A stretch of DNA of 64,000 nucleotides from Sulfurospirillum deleyianum DSM 6946 (GTDB lineage: Bacteria > Campylobacterota > Campylobacteria > Campylobacterales > Sulfurospirillaceae): the NCBI RefSeq assembly GCF_000024885.1, contig NC_013512.1, positions 1,674,001-1,738,000 on the forward strand, read 5' to 3'. The position numbers were made by a program, and so were the translations under genes. The notes beneath the pieces were generated by a model. It was not told where the DNA came from, did not search any database, and saw only the letters and a list, made by a program, of their open reading frames with translations. Positions 55,261 through 63,624 of the stretch are shown piece after piece. The first letter of the stretch is position 1. Each line of letters begins with the position of its first letter.

Positions 55261-56997
55261 ATGGCAGATTTAATCTATCGTGTCAATATGACCAATCTTA
55301 GCTTTAAAATCGAAGAAGTGCCAGCAGAATGGCTAGGTCTTGGTGGTCGAGCCTTAACCTCAACCATTGTTGCCAAAGAAGTTGATCCTGAGTGTCACCC
55401 TTTAGGACCTAATAATAAACTCGTTTTTGCACCAGGACTACTCTCAGGAACCAGCGCCTCTAACTCAGGTCGTAACTCCTGTGGGGCGAAAAGCCCTTTA
55501 ACCGGTGGTATTAAAGAATCAAACGTGGGTGGTACGAGTGCTGGTATTATGTCAAAGCTTGGCGTTAAAGCGTTGATTATTGAAGGCTTGCCTAAAAATG
55601 AAGAGATGTTTTACCAATTACATGTAACCAAAAATAACGTTGAATTTATTGAGGTTCCTGAGCTTGTTGGACTTGATAACTACGCTGTATTGGATGCGAT
55701 GGCAGCAAAATATGACAAGAAAGTAGCGGTGATGACCATCGGTCGCGTGGGTGAAATGCGTATGAATCTTGCCAATATCTCCGTTAAAGACCCTAGTGGA
55801 AAACTCAGAAGTCACGGACGTGGAGGGCTTGGTGCCGTTATGGGTTCGAAAAAGATTAAATGTATCACCGTTGATGCAGAAAACTACAAAGAAGTGACTA
55901 TCGCTGATCCTGAAAAATTTAAAGAAGCGAGTAAAATCTTTACCAAAGCGCTTCAAGAAAATCCTATCAGCGGTCAAGGGCTCCCTGCATTTGGAACCAA
56001 TGTCCTTGTCAATATCCTCAATGAAGCAGGTGGTCTTCCTACCCGTAACTTTAGAGCGGGAAATTGGGAATTTGCTGAAAATATCTCTGGTGAAACGATG
56101 GCAGAAAACATCAAAGCACGAGGTGGAAAAACAACACACGGTTGTCACGCAGGTTGTGTCATTCAATGTTCACAAGTCTATAACGACAAAGATGGCAACT
56201 ACCTCACTTCAGGATTTGAGTACGAAACCATTTGGGCACTGGGTGCTAACTTTGGCATTAAAGATTTAGATTTAATCGCCAAAATGGATGGCTTGATGGA
56301 TGATTTAGGCGTAGATTCTATCGAAGCAAGTGTTACATTAGGTCTGGCGGTTGATGCGGGAATTTTAGCCTATGGCGATGGCGAAAAAGCCTACGAGCTC
56401 TTATCGAAAGATTTACCCAATGGAACCCCCATAGGTCGCATCATTGGCAGTGGGACACATATTCTTGGTAAAATTTATGGTTTGGTGCGTGTTCCAACCG
56501 TTAAAGGACAAGGTATTCCTGCGTATGAACCCCGTGCCGTTAAAGGTCAAGGCATCACCTATGCGACTTCCACGATGGGAGCAGATCACACTTCAGGATA
56601 TGCTGTTGCTACGAACATTCTTAAGAGTGGTGGGTATGTTGATCCGCTTAAAAAAGAGGGACAAGTTGAACTTTCTCGAAACCTTCAAATTGCAACCGCA
56701 GCGGTTGATAGTACAGGTATGTGTATCTTCGTTGCCTTCCCAGCCCTTGATGATCCAAAATGTCTCCCTGCCTTAGTCGATATGATTAACGCACGTTTTG
56801 GCGCTAAGCTTACGATTGATGATGTCGTCAATTTAGGTAAGACTATCCTTAAAAGAGAACATGAATTTAATATCAAAGCAGGTCTTAACAGCGCTGAGGA
56901 TAGGCTACCTGAGTTTATGAAATACGAAACCCTTCCTCCGCACAATGTGGTTTGGGATTTTACAGGAGAAGAGATTGATGCATTCTGGAATTTTTAA
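55261..56997 (+). CDS. Aldehyde:ferredoxin oxidoreductase-family tungsten enzyme
   Basis: 578 aa, whole-length AOR family. Oxidises aldehydes, or in reverse reduces acids, with a tungsten bis-pyranopterin and one [4Fe-4S] cluster. Visible parts are the N-terminal LGLGGRALTS and GRNSCGAKSPLTGGIKESNVGG (pterin region, quoted as family block), cluster cysteines Cys295, Cys299 and Cys303 (GCHAGCVIQC) with distal Cys488 (STGMC), and MGADHTSGYA. AAGGAG 7 nt upstream makes the start clear. A MoaD-like gene overlaps the stop. No ferredoxin or electron-transfer subunit is adjacent, so the electron partner must be elsewhere. The aldehyde is unknown. Confidence 0.93.
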   Translation: MADLIYRVNMTNLSFKIEEVPAEWLGLGGRALTSTIVAKEVDPECHPLGPNNKLVFAPGLLSGTSASNSGRNSCGAKSPLTGGIKESNVGGTSAGIMSKLGVKALIIEGLPKNEEMFYQLHVTKNNVEFIEVPELVGLDNYAVLDAMAAKYDKKVAVMTIGRVGEMRMNLANISVKDPSGKLRSHGRGGLGAVMGSKKIKCITVDAENYKEVTIADPEKFKEASKIFTKALQENPISGQGLPAFGTNVLVNILNEAGGLPTRNFRAGNWEFAENISGETMAENIKARGGKTTHGCHAGCVIQCSQVYNDKDGNYLTSGFEYETIWALGANFGIKDLDLIAKMDGLMDDLGVDSIEASVTLGLAVDAGILAYGDGEKAYELLSKDLPNGTPIGRIIGSGTHILGKIYGLVRVPTVKGQGIPAYEPRAVKGQGITYATSTMGADHTSGYAVATNILKSGGYVDPLKKEGQVELSRNLQIATAAVDSTGMCIFVAFPALDDPKCLPALVDMINARFGAKLTIDDVVNLGKTILKREHEFNIKAGLNSAEDRLPEFMKYETLPPHNVVWDFTGEEIDAFWNF

Positions 56998-57224
56998 TGC
57001 ACATTGTTGTTAAACTCTTTGCGCAATACCGTGAGGGGCGATTTAAAGCTGAAGAGAGAGAATACAAAGAAAATACCTCTGCACAAGAGGTGATTGATAC
57101 ACTCCATCTTGAGAGTGTCTCTCCTTTGGGTGTTTTAATGGTCAACGGAAGACATGTTGATGTGAACTACATTTTACAAGAGGGTGATACCATTGCCCTC
57201 TTCCCAAAAGTAGGTGGGGGTTAA
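56997..57224 (+). CDS. MoaD/ThiS-family sulfur carrier, C-terminal GlyGly
   Basis: 75 aa with a beta-grasp pattern and the tail LFPKVGGG, so the thiocarboxylate-forming Gly-Gly is present. It overlaps the AOR stop by one base (TAATG), so it is surely expressed with it. This points to molybdopterin/tungstopterin dithiolene sulfur insertion for the AOR enzyme. A thiamine role is less likely from context. Confidence 0.88.
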   Translation: MHIVVKLFAQYREGRFKAEEREYKENTSAQEVIDTLHLESVSPLGVLMVNGRHVDVNYILQEGDTIALFPKVGGG

Positions 57225-57496
57225 TGCTCTTTAAGACCAGAGAGTAACCTGTATGAACCAGGTGTTCCTGGAGGTAAAAGAGCCACTCTATCTCCTTCTT
57301 TAAGCAGTGTCTCTTTCGATGTAACCGTATGATTTAAAAAAACGGCTTCCACCTCATTTTGCTCAAGCCCCAAAGAATCAATCAAATCACAAATGCGTGT
57401 TTGTTCATTGATACGCCACTGCGCATCCAAATAGGGAATCCCCTTTTGTTTGAGTTTCTCACGTAAAAATGAAAAAGCATTGAGTATAATGTACAT
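57221..57496 (-). CDS. Second MoaD/ThiS-like protein with C-terminal extension
   Basis: 91 aa on the opposite strand. The beta-grasp pattern (YIILNAFSFLREKLK, ICDLIDSLGL, VFLNHTVTSKETLLKEGDRVALLPP) is followed by GTPGSYRLLSGLKEH instead of a terminal Gly-Gly, so it either is processed or does not carry sulfur in the usual way. The two MoaD-like genes converge, and their TAA stops lie on opposite strands of one TTAA (57221-57224). Its promoter is shared divergently with the ThiF-like gene. Confidence 0.75.
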   Translation of the reverse strand: MYIILNAFSFLREKLKQKGIPYLDAQWRINEQTRICDLIDSLGLEQNEVEAVFLNHTVTSKETLLKEGDRVALLPPGTPGSYRLLSGLKEH

Positions 57497-57504
57497 GGTT
57501 ATCC

Positions 57505-57516
57505 TCTCTTAAGAGA
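57505..57516. promoter_or_regulatory. 12-bp palindrome TCTCTTAAGAGA in a divergent promoter region
   Basis: Perfect palindrome in the 60 bp between the minus-strand MoaD-like gene and the ThiF-like gene. It overlaps the AGAGAGGA ribosome-binding region of the former. Possibly an operator, but it may be chance. Confidence 0.35.
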
Positions 57517-57556
57517 CTAAAATTAGAGGTATAGTATAACGTATGCAGGAGAGATT

Positions 57557-58351
57557 ATGCAGTGTTTAGAATTTTTACGTACTCACCTTATTGAGGGTTT
57601 TTTACCACTTCAAACCAGTTTTGAAGCCATGAAACACTTTACATGTAACTTTCGTGATGTTGAGCAATGCGCTCTTGAAAACAACATTTTGCCGTTACGA
57701 TACAAGCGAAATCAAAAAACATTCTCAACGCAAGATCAATATACCCTTTTTAAAGCTAAAGTGCTGATTGTAGGGTGTGGAGGATTGGGTGGATTTGTCA
57801 GTGAAATGCTCGCACGCATTGGTGTAGGAGAGCTTATTTTGTGCGATGGAGACGTTTTTGAAGAGCACAATCTCAACCGCCAAAACTTTTCATCCATTAA
57901 AACACTCGGACGCAACAAAGCCGAGGTACTCAAAGAAAAACTTGAAGAGATAAATCCAGCGTTACATGTAAAAACAAAAACAACCTTTTTACGCCTTCCA
58001 GAAGAGCGTGAACTGCTAGAAAAAGTCGATGTGATTGTCGATGCGTTAGACAATCCCAACCTTAAATGCCTTCTTGCTTTATGTGCACAAGCCATCAATA
58101 AACCTTTTGTTCATGCCGCTATTGGTGGATATTACAGCCAATTTGCAACCCAAACAACCTTAGAGCATCTCTACGCTCAAGAAGGCGATGGTATAGAGAC
58201 GCAATTAGGCAATCCTTCGTTTACGGTCTGCTTTGCTGCCTCAATTCAAAGCGTAGAAGTGGTAAAATTACTTTTAAAGAAACCTCACTTAACACACTTT
58301 TTAATGGGAGATTTATGGGAATATGAAATGACCCATCTTTCATTACGCTAA
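57557..58351 (+). CDS. ThiF/MoeB/HesA-family adenylyltransferase (E1-like)
   Basis: 264 aa. ATP-dependent adenylation of the C-terminus of a MoaD/ThiS-like protein. The nucleotide-binding part is clear: VLIVGCGGLGGFVSEMLA, LCDGDVFEEHNLNRQNF and VDVIVDALDN. The N-terminal 60 residues are extra compared with MoeB. The paired CxxC zinc motifs of MoeB are not visible. Its likely partners are the two MoaD-like proteins next door. Two TTACATGTAA palindromes lie 323 bp apart within it (Phe-Thr-Cys-Asn and Leu-His-Val-Lys). Confidence 0.86.
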   Translation: MQCLEFLRTHLIEGFLPLQTSFEAMKHFTCNFRDVEQCALENNILPLRYKRNQKTFSTQDQYTLFKAKVLIVGCGGLGGFVSEMLARIGVGELILCDGDVFEEHNLNRQNFSSIKTLGRNKAEVLKEKLEEINPALHVKTKTTFLRLPEERELLEKVDVIVDALDNPNLKCLLALCAQAINKPFVHAAIGGYYSQFATQTTLEHLYAQEGDGIETQLGNPSFTVCFAASIQSVEVVKLLLKKPHLTHFLMGDLWEYEMTHLSLR

Positions 58352-58370
58352 CATCAGTAAAGGGATAGAA

Positions 58371-59588
58371 ATGAACGGATTGAAAGAGAAACTTTATACA
58401 TTTAATGCGCTCTGTTTAGGAGCCATTTTAGCGATAGGGTCTCTTCTTTATTTTAAACTGATTCCTTCTTACTTATACTATTTTTTATGGCAAAGCACCT
58501 TTGCTTTTTTAGTGATTGCTATTGGATTAAGTATTTATTTTAATAAAAGTAAACTCTTTACGTTACTCCTTTTTCCACTCTTTTACAATCTTGCACTCGC
58601 CTTTCCAAACACTTTTTTTACGCACTTAAGCGGTAAAGCCTTTTGGCACATCGCACCCCTTAGCTGTGCCATTGGGTATCTTTTACTCTATGCCCTACAA
58701 GAACGAGGACTTTTTAGCCTTTTTGGCTTACTGCGTAGTGGTATTGCTCTAGGTATTTTAGGCATCAGTTATTATGGATTAAACCACTTTTCATCCAACC
58801 TGCATACAGCACTCAACACCCCTTTATTACCAACTTTTTTACATAAAATCACGCAAGCAAGTGACTTTATTTTTATTCTTTCTATCATTGCGTTACTCTT
58901 TATTTTTCTCGTTTCTCTCCTCTTTGAAGCACAAACACAAAAAGCACCTTTTTGGATGCTTACCTCACTGATGTTCTCTTTTTTAGTGATGCAAGAAGCG
59001 CAAAGTTTTATTCTTTTCTCGTTGCTCAGTGCCTTAATTGCGATGAGTGCACTGGTGCATGATGCGTATAAAATGGCATACATTGACACCCTCACAGGTA
59101 TTCCCTCACGAAGAGCCCTTGAAGAGCGCTTTTTGCGCCTTGGTTCACGCTATGTGATTGCTATGGTGGATATTGATTTTTTTAAAAAATTCAATGACAC
59201 CTTTGGACACGATATCGGAGATGATGTCCTCAAGCTCGTCGCCAAAGAGTTAAACCATGTCAAAAATGGCGGAAAAGCCTTCCGTTATGGGGGTGAAGAA
59301 TTTACCATTCTCTTTAGTGGCAAGAAAAAGGAGGAGTGTATTATGGCACTTGAGGAGGTAAGAGAAGCCATTTTTCGTCGAGGTTTTGTCATTCGTGACA
59401 AAAATCGCCCTGCAAAATCATCTAAAGCAACGAAAACGAACCCTAGCCCTAAAAAAGAGCGTCTTTCAGTAAGTATTGGTGTAGCGCTTTCACAAAAAGG
59501 AAAAACGCCTCAAGAAATTATCAAAAAGGCAGATGACGCTTTATATAAAGCTAAAGAGAGTGGAAGGAATTGCCTTATTTGCTCATAA
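58371..59588 (+). CDS. Membrane diguanylate cyclase (GGEEF)
   Basis: 405 aa. About seven to eight TM helices (residues 10-225) act as a membrane-embedded sensor region, followed by a GGDEF domain with MVDIDFFKKFND and RYGGEEF (307-311). GGEEF is an active variant. The RxxD inhibitory site that usually sits a few residues before the motif is absent (VKNGGKAF). A basic insert (RPAKSSKATKTNPSPKKE) interrupts the C-terminal part before LSVSIGVAL. It is 19 nt after the ThiF-like gene, so it may share its transcript. Confidence 0.92.
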   Translation: MNGLKEKLYTFNALCLGAILAIGSLLYFKLIPSYLYYFLWQSTFAFLVIAIGLSIYFNKSKLFTLLLFPLFYNLALAFPNTFFTHLSGKAFWHIAPLSCAIGYLLLYALQERGLFSLFGLLRSGIALGILGISYYGLNHFSSNLHTALNTPLLPTFLHKITQASDFIFILSIIALLFIFLVSLLFEAQTQKAPFWMLTSLMFSFLVMQEAQSFILFSLLSALIAMSALVHDAYKMAYIDTLTGIPSRRALEERFLRLGSRYVIAMVDIDFFKKFNDTFGHDIGDDVLKLVAKELNHVKNGGKAFRYGGEEFTILFSGKKKEECIMALEEVREAIFRRGFVIRDKNRPAKSSKATKTNPSPKKERLSVSIGVALSQKGKTPQEIIKKADDALYKAKESGRNCLICS

Positions 59589-59654
59589 ATTAGATATCTA
59601 ATCAGAGATTTATCTGCTACAATATGACGAAAAAAGTTATAAAGAGGTATCTAC

Positions 59655-59873
59655 ATGCACTCTGATTTACTCAAATGCTCTCTCGCAGAATGTAAAGCAC
59701 GCTTATGTGATGCTCACACGATGAGCTTGGAAGAACTAGAAACCTATGCCACTCGCTGTTCGACATGCGGTAATTGGATACTCAAAGATAATGCCGTGGC
59801 AAACACCACCTATCTTAAGATAACAACCCTTTGGGCAGAAAAATTTAATGAAGCATTATTAGAAAGAAAGTAG
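59655..59873 (+). CDS. Small cysteine-rich protein, putative zinc-binding
   Basis: 72 aa. Five cysteines: Cys8, Cys13 and Cys18 at regular five-residue spacing, then CSTC at 35-38. This could hold a zinc ion or an iron-sulfur cluster. GAGG-like ribosome-binding site (AAAGAGGTA) precedes the ATG. I recognise no family. It ends in a strong palindromic terminator shared with dapD. Confidence 0.65.
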   Translation: MHSDLLKCSLAECKARLCDAHTMSLEELETYATRCSTCGNWILKDNAVANTTYLKITTLWAEKFNEALLERK

Positions 59874-59897
59874 CTCTTCGCCTATCCTTTCAGAAAG

Positions 59898-59927
59898 CAA
59901 AAGGGCTTTACATGTAAAGCCCTTTTG
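59898..59927. terminator. 30-bp perfect palindrome, bidirectional terminator centred on TTACATGTAA
   Basis: Every base from 59898 to 59927 pairs symmetrically around the palindrome at 59908-59917. The arms contain AAAAGGGC/GCCCTTTT, giving a GC-containing stem with T-runs on both strands. It lies between the convergent small Cys-rich gene and dapD. Confidence 0.85.
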
Positions 59928-59933
59928 AAGATT

Positions 59934-61151
59934 TTAGTGAAGCTCACTATTGAGTTTAATTTCTCGTTTGCTTCGTGTGGCTTGAATCATACCATTGACA
60001 CTGTTTTGACGGAAATGAATACCATGAAGACCTGCAAGTTCTAAGCCTTTAAAAAATACCATCTCTTCTTTTCCTGCTTTTTTCAGTTTTGCTTTTGGAT
60101 TAGCTTCTGCAATTTTTGCCAGTTCAGTAGCACTCACACCCACCTTTGTGCCTTCTAAAATAGCCATGCCCGCATCCACAATACAGCCATCTCCCAAAGG
60201 AATACCTGTCACAGAATTCGCACCTAAAAGTGTGTTTTCACCAATGCTTACAGGATTGCCGTTGGTTCCACTGAGCACTCCCAAAATACTCGCACCGCCT
60301 CCAACATCACTTCCACGACCAACCACAACCGAAGAACTAATACGTCCTTCAACCATCACCGCTCCGGTGGTTCCTGCGTTAAAGTTCACATAACTCGCCC
60401 CTGGCATAATGGTTGTGCCTGGATGTAATTGCGCACCCATACGCACTTTGCTGGTATCTAAAATACGAGTATTGTCCGCAGGAATAATATGCGATAAAAA
60501 GCGTGGAAATTTATCGACAGACTCAATGAGTGGGTATTCTCCTCGAAGTTTCATCTCGATTTCATGTTCTCTTAGCCACGCAAGTTCAAGTGGCTGACCA
60601 AACGACCATGCCACATTTTCAAGTACACCAAACGCACCTGTTAAATTAACCGTTCGAAGGGGCGCTTTACCTGTGGAGAGCGCATAGAGTTTCAAATAAA
60701 CTGCCTCAGGGCTTAAAGGGTTATCATCTTCAAATAAAAAGACGATGCGATACTCTTTTTTCAGTTTTTCTGTCTGCGCAATCCAATCCAACGCTTTAAT
60801 CACTTGAACATTTTTATGGGCATCACCAAAAGCAAGATTTAAATAAGGCGTAAAAGCATTCATCGCATTTTTAACAAATTTTTTCTTCACATCGTAGACA
60901 AATTCACTGCTACTAAAATCTACCTCAACACCTGTTGCTTGTAATGCTGCAATAAAAATAGCCGCACTTCCAAAATTTTCATTCCAGTTAACCACAGGAA
61001 AAGTAGCTTGAAGAATTTTCTCAGGATTGAGTTGCCCTCTATCAACCCTTGCAATACCAAAAGCAATCGGTTTTCTATACCCCTCTTGTGATTCAATCTC
61101 TTCAACTAATGCTTTAAAATCTGCTTCATCCATACTTAAACGCAACGCCAT
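59934..61151 (-). CDS. dapD: Tetrahydrodipicolinate N-succinyltransferase
   Basis: Succinylates tetrahydrodipicolinate in the lysine/meso-DAP pathway that feeds peptidoglycan. 405 aa, the longer DapD class rather than the 274-aa E. coli type. The C-terminal left-handed beta-helix with hexapeptide repeats is clear (MGAQLHPGTTIMPGASYVNF, VVGRGSDVGGGASILGVLSG, IGENTLLGANSVTG). The N-terminal domain includes AFTPYLNLAFGDAH. AGGAGACG precedes the ATG. Followed at its end by the shared palindromic terminator. Confidence 0.93.
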   Translation of the reverse strand: MALRLSMDEADFKALVEEIESQEGYRKPIAFGIARVDRGQLNPEKILQATFPVVNWNENFGSAAIFIAALQATGVEVDFSSSEFVYDVKKKFVKNAMNAFTPYLNLAFGDAHKNVQVIKALDWIAQTEKLKKEYRIVFLFEDDNPLSPEAVYLKLYALSTGKAPLRTVNLTGAFGVLENVAWSFGQPLELAWLREHEIEMKLRGEYPLIESVDKFPRFLSHIIPADNTRILDTSKVRMGAQLHPGTTIMPGASYVNFNAGTTGAVMVEGRISSSVVVGRGSDVGGGASILGVLSGTNGNPVSIGENTLLGANSVTGIPLGDGCIVDAGMAILEGTKVGVSATELAKIAEANPKAKLKKAGKEEMVFFKGLELAGLHGIHFRQNSVNGMIQATRSKREIKLNSELH

Positions 61152-61266
61152 AACGTCTCCTTTTGTGACAATTTAAAATGCTTTTTAATTAAGAGGATTC
61201 TTCCTACCCCCCCTATGCCCCTCTTTTTACAAAAAGGTTTATCAATGTTTTCCTACACCGTAGGAC

Positions 61267-62394
61267 TTATTTTGTTGAACACGCACTTGCTGCACCACCG
61301 TTAACACCGATGGTAGGCTGAATGGCTTCGTTACTAACACCACCCTCTTCATTCACTTTGTCAATGCATTCCCACAATTTTTTAGCTGATTCTTGGTAAC
61401 GTTTTGCTGTCTCACTCTCTGGGTGGAAGAAGCTTACAGGTTTTCCCGCATCGCCACCTTCACGCACGGCTGGCTCTATTGGAATTTCACCAATCACAAT
61501 CGTTCCAAACTTCTCTGCTAAAGGTTTAGTGGTTCCCTTACCAAAGATATCATACTCTTTATTCGTCTCAGGACAGATAAACCCACTCATATTTTCCATA
61601 ATACCTGCAATAGGAATGTGCAATTTTTGGAACATATCTAAACTTCTCTCGGTATCATCAAGGGCAACTTGTTGAGGCGTTGTCACACAAATACCCGCTG
61701 TAACAGGAACACTTTGCGCTAAAGTCAGTTGGGCATCACCTGTTCCTGGAGGCATATCGATAAATAACACATCTAAATCACTCCATAAAATATCACGCAA
61801 GAGTTGCTCAATCGCTTTCATAATCATAGCGCCTCTCCAGATCAGTGACTGACCACCCTCCATAAGTGAGCCCATACTCATCATCTCAATACCATACGCT
61901 ACAATAGGCTTTACTTTTTGTCCAACGACTTCAGGATGTTTATCAACCACACCCATCATACGAGGCACGTTTGGACCATAAATATCCGCATCCAAAAGTC
62001 CTACTTTTTTACCTTGACTTGCAAGGGCTATGGCTAGATTTACGGTCGTAGTTGTTTTACCAACACCCCCTTTTCCAGAGCTGACCATCACAAAATTTTT
62101 AATGTGTGGCGCCATATTTTTACCCGATTGGGAGTTGCTTTTCTCAACAGGAGGTTTAGGTTGTTTAACCACAACATCGACACGTCCCGCACCCAAAGCT
62201 TTAATCGCTTTTTCAATAGAAGCTTTTAACTCATCACCCACGTCTTTACTAGAAGAGACAATCTCTACTTCAACATATACATTTGATTCTGATACTTCAA
62301 TGGCTTTGACAAATCCAAACGTCACAATATCTTTTTCAAATCCTGGGTATTTCACCCCACTTAACTGTTCTTGCACTGATTCTTTATTTAACAT
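61267..62394 (-). CDS. mrp: Mrp/ApbC-type Fe-S cluster carrier ATPase, CxxC incomplete
   Basis: 375 aa. N-terminal DUF59/MIP18-like domain (1-80), then a deviant Walker P-loop SSGKGGVGKTTT (about 105-116), DADIYGPNVP and IDMPPGTGDAQL. Mrp proteins use a CxxC to hold a bridging Fe-S cluster; here the region reads NMSGFICPETNKEYDIFG, with Cys274 but Thr277 in the second position. A late cysteine (ASACSTK) at the C-terminus may substitute. Probably helps load Fe-S apoproteins. Alone in the strand, 115 bp upstream of dapD. Confidence 0.92.
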   Translation of the reverse strand: MLNKESVQEQLSGVKYPGFEKDIVTFGFVKAIEVSESNVYVEVEIVSSSKDVGDELKASIEKAIKALGAGRVDVVVKQPKPPVEKSNSQSGKNMAPHIKNFVMVSSGKGGVGKTTTTVNLAIALASQGKKVGLLDADIYGPNVPRMMGVVDKHPEVVGQKVKPIVAYGIEMMSMGSLMEGGQSLIWRGAMIMKAIEQLLRDILWSDLDVLFIDMPPGTGDAQLTLAQSVPVTAGICVTTPQQVALDDTERSLDMFQKLHIPIAGIMENMSGFICPETNKEYDIFGKGTTKPLAEKFGTIVIGEIPIEPAVREGGDAGKPVSFFHPESETAKRYQESAKKLWECIDKVNEEGGVSNEAIQPTIGVNGGAASACSTK

Positions 62395-62464
62395 TTTGAC
62401 CTCACATGCTTTTTAATAATGGCGGAATTTAACACAAAAAAGATAAAAAAAAGCTTTCAAAATG

Positions 62465-62470
62465 TATAAT
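62465..62470 (+). promoter_or_regulatory. -10 box of ispDF
   Basis: Exact TATAAT 30 bp before the TTG start of ispDF, preceded directly by TG. Confidence 0.6.
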
Positions 62471-62499
62471 ATCGTAACACTTCAGAAAAAGGACAAAGT

Positions 62500-63624
62500 T
62501 TGCCCGAAATAACCCTTATTATGTTGGGAGCTGGAAGTTCATCACGCTTTAATCAACGTGTTAAAAAGCAGTGGTTACGCATTGAAGAGACTCCATTATG
62601 GCTTTTTGCTACCCAAACACTTCAAACGCTTTTCCCTTTTACACAGACCATTGTTACCACGACACCTGATGAGATGTTTTACGCACAAAAATTTAGCCCA
62701 CATATCACCTTCGTTGAAGGAGGAGACACCAGACAAGACTCTTTGCAAAAAGCCCTTTTACATGTAAAGACTCCGTACGTTTTAGTCAGTGACATTGCAC
62801 GAGCGTGCATTGACCAAGCAATGCTGGTTCGCCTTTTGGCTGAAATGGAAAACGCCGATATCGTTGTGCCGTATTTACCGGTGGTTGATACCGTTGTTTA
62901 TGAAGAGAGTACCATCAATCGTGATGCCATCAAGCTCATACAAACACCTCAACTCTCCCAAACAGCATCTTTAAAAAAAGCCCTTCAAACAGGCGTTATT
63001 TATACAGATGATAGCAGTGCCATTAAAGCTATGGGTGGCAAGGTTGCTTATGTTTTAGGTCATGAGAAAGCCAAAAAGCTTACATGTAAAGACGATATTC
63101 CAACCATGGATTGCCTTCAAGCGCCTTCCAACAGAGCCTTAGTAGGATACGGATTTGATGTCCATGCGTACGAAGAAGGCAAAGCGATGATGTTAGGGGG
63201 TATTCACGTTCACGATACCATCGGCTTTAAAGCACATTCTGATGGCGATGTAGCGATTCACGCACTGATTGACGCTCTCTTAGGGGCGGCTGGTGCTGGA
63301 GACATTGGAGAGCTCTTTCCCGATAATGACGCCCGCTATAAAGATATTGATTCTAAAGTATTACTGAAGGAGGTGTGTACCTTTTTGCGCAAAGTAGGAT
63401 TTGAAATTACCCATTGTGATATCGCCATTATGGCAGAATTTCCACGCCTCAGCCCGTTTAAGGATGCTATACGCTTTTGCCTCGCAGACATCATGGAATT
63501 AAATCCTGTTCATGTCAATATCAAAGCGACCACAACAGAAAAACTAGGATTTGTGGGACGCAAAGAAGGTGTCGCAGCCAGTGCGACCGCTACATTACAC
63601 TATTATGATTGGACACATGTATGA
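62500..63624 (+). CDS. ispDF: Bifunctional IspD-IspF enzyme of the MEP pathway
   Basis: 374 aa, fused as in alpha- and epsilon-type proteobacteria. IspD part (1 to about 205): LIMLGAGSSSRFNQRVKKQW and VSDIARACI, cytidylyl transfer to MEP. IspF part (about 213 to the end): YGFDVHAYEEG, MLGGIHV, AHSDGDVAIHALIDALLGAAGAGDIG and the C-terminal TTEKLGFVGRKEG, making the 2,4-cyclodiphosphate. The start is TTG with AAAAGGAC upstream. It overlaps the regulator downstream by ATGA. Two TTACATGTAA copies lie 322 bp apart (62758, 63080). Confidence 0.96.
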   Translation: MPEITLIMLGAGSSSRFNQRVKKQWLRIEETPLWLFATQTLQTLFPFTQTIVTTTPDEMFYAQKFSPHITFVEGGDTRQDSLQKALLHVKTPYVLVSDIARACIDQAMLVRLLAEMENADIVVPYLPVVDTVVYEESTINRDAIKLIQTPQLSQTASLKKALQTGVIYTDDSSAIKAMGGKVAYVLGHEKAKKLTCKDDIPTMDCLQAPSNRALVGYGFDVHAYEEGKAMMLGGIHVHDTIGFKAHSDGDVAIHALIDALLGAAGAGDIGELFPDNDARYKDIDSKVLLKEVCTFLRKVGFEITHCDIAIMAEFPRLSPFKDAIRFCLADIMELNPVHVNIKATTTEKLGFVGRKEGVAASATATLHYYDWTHV

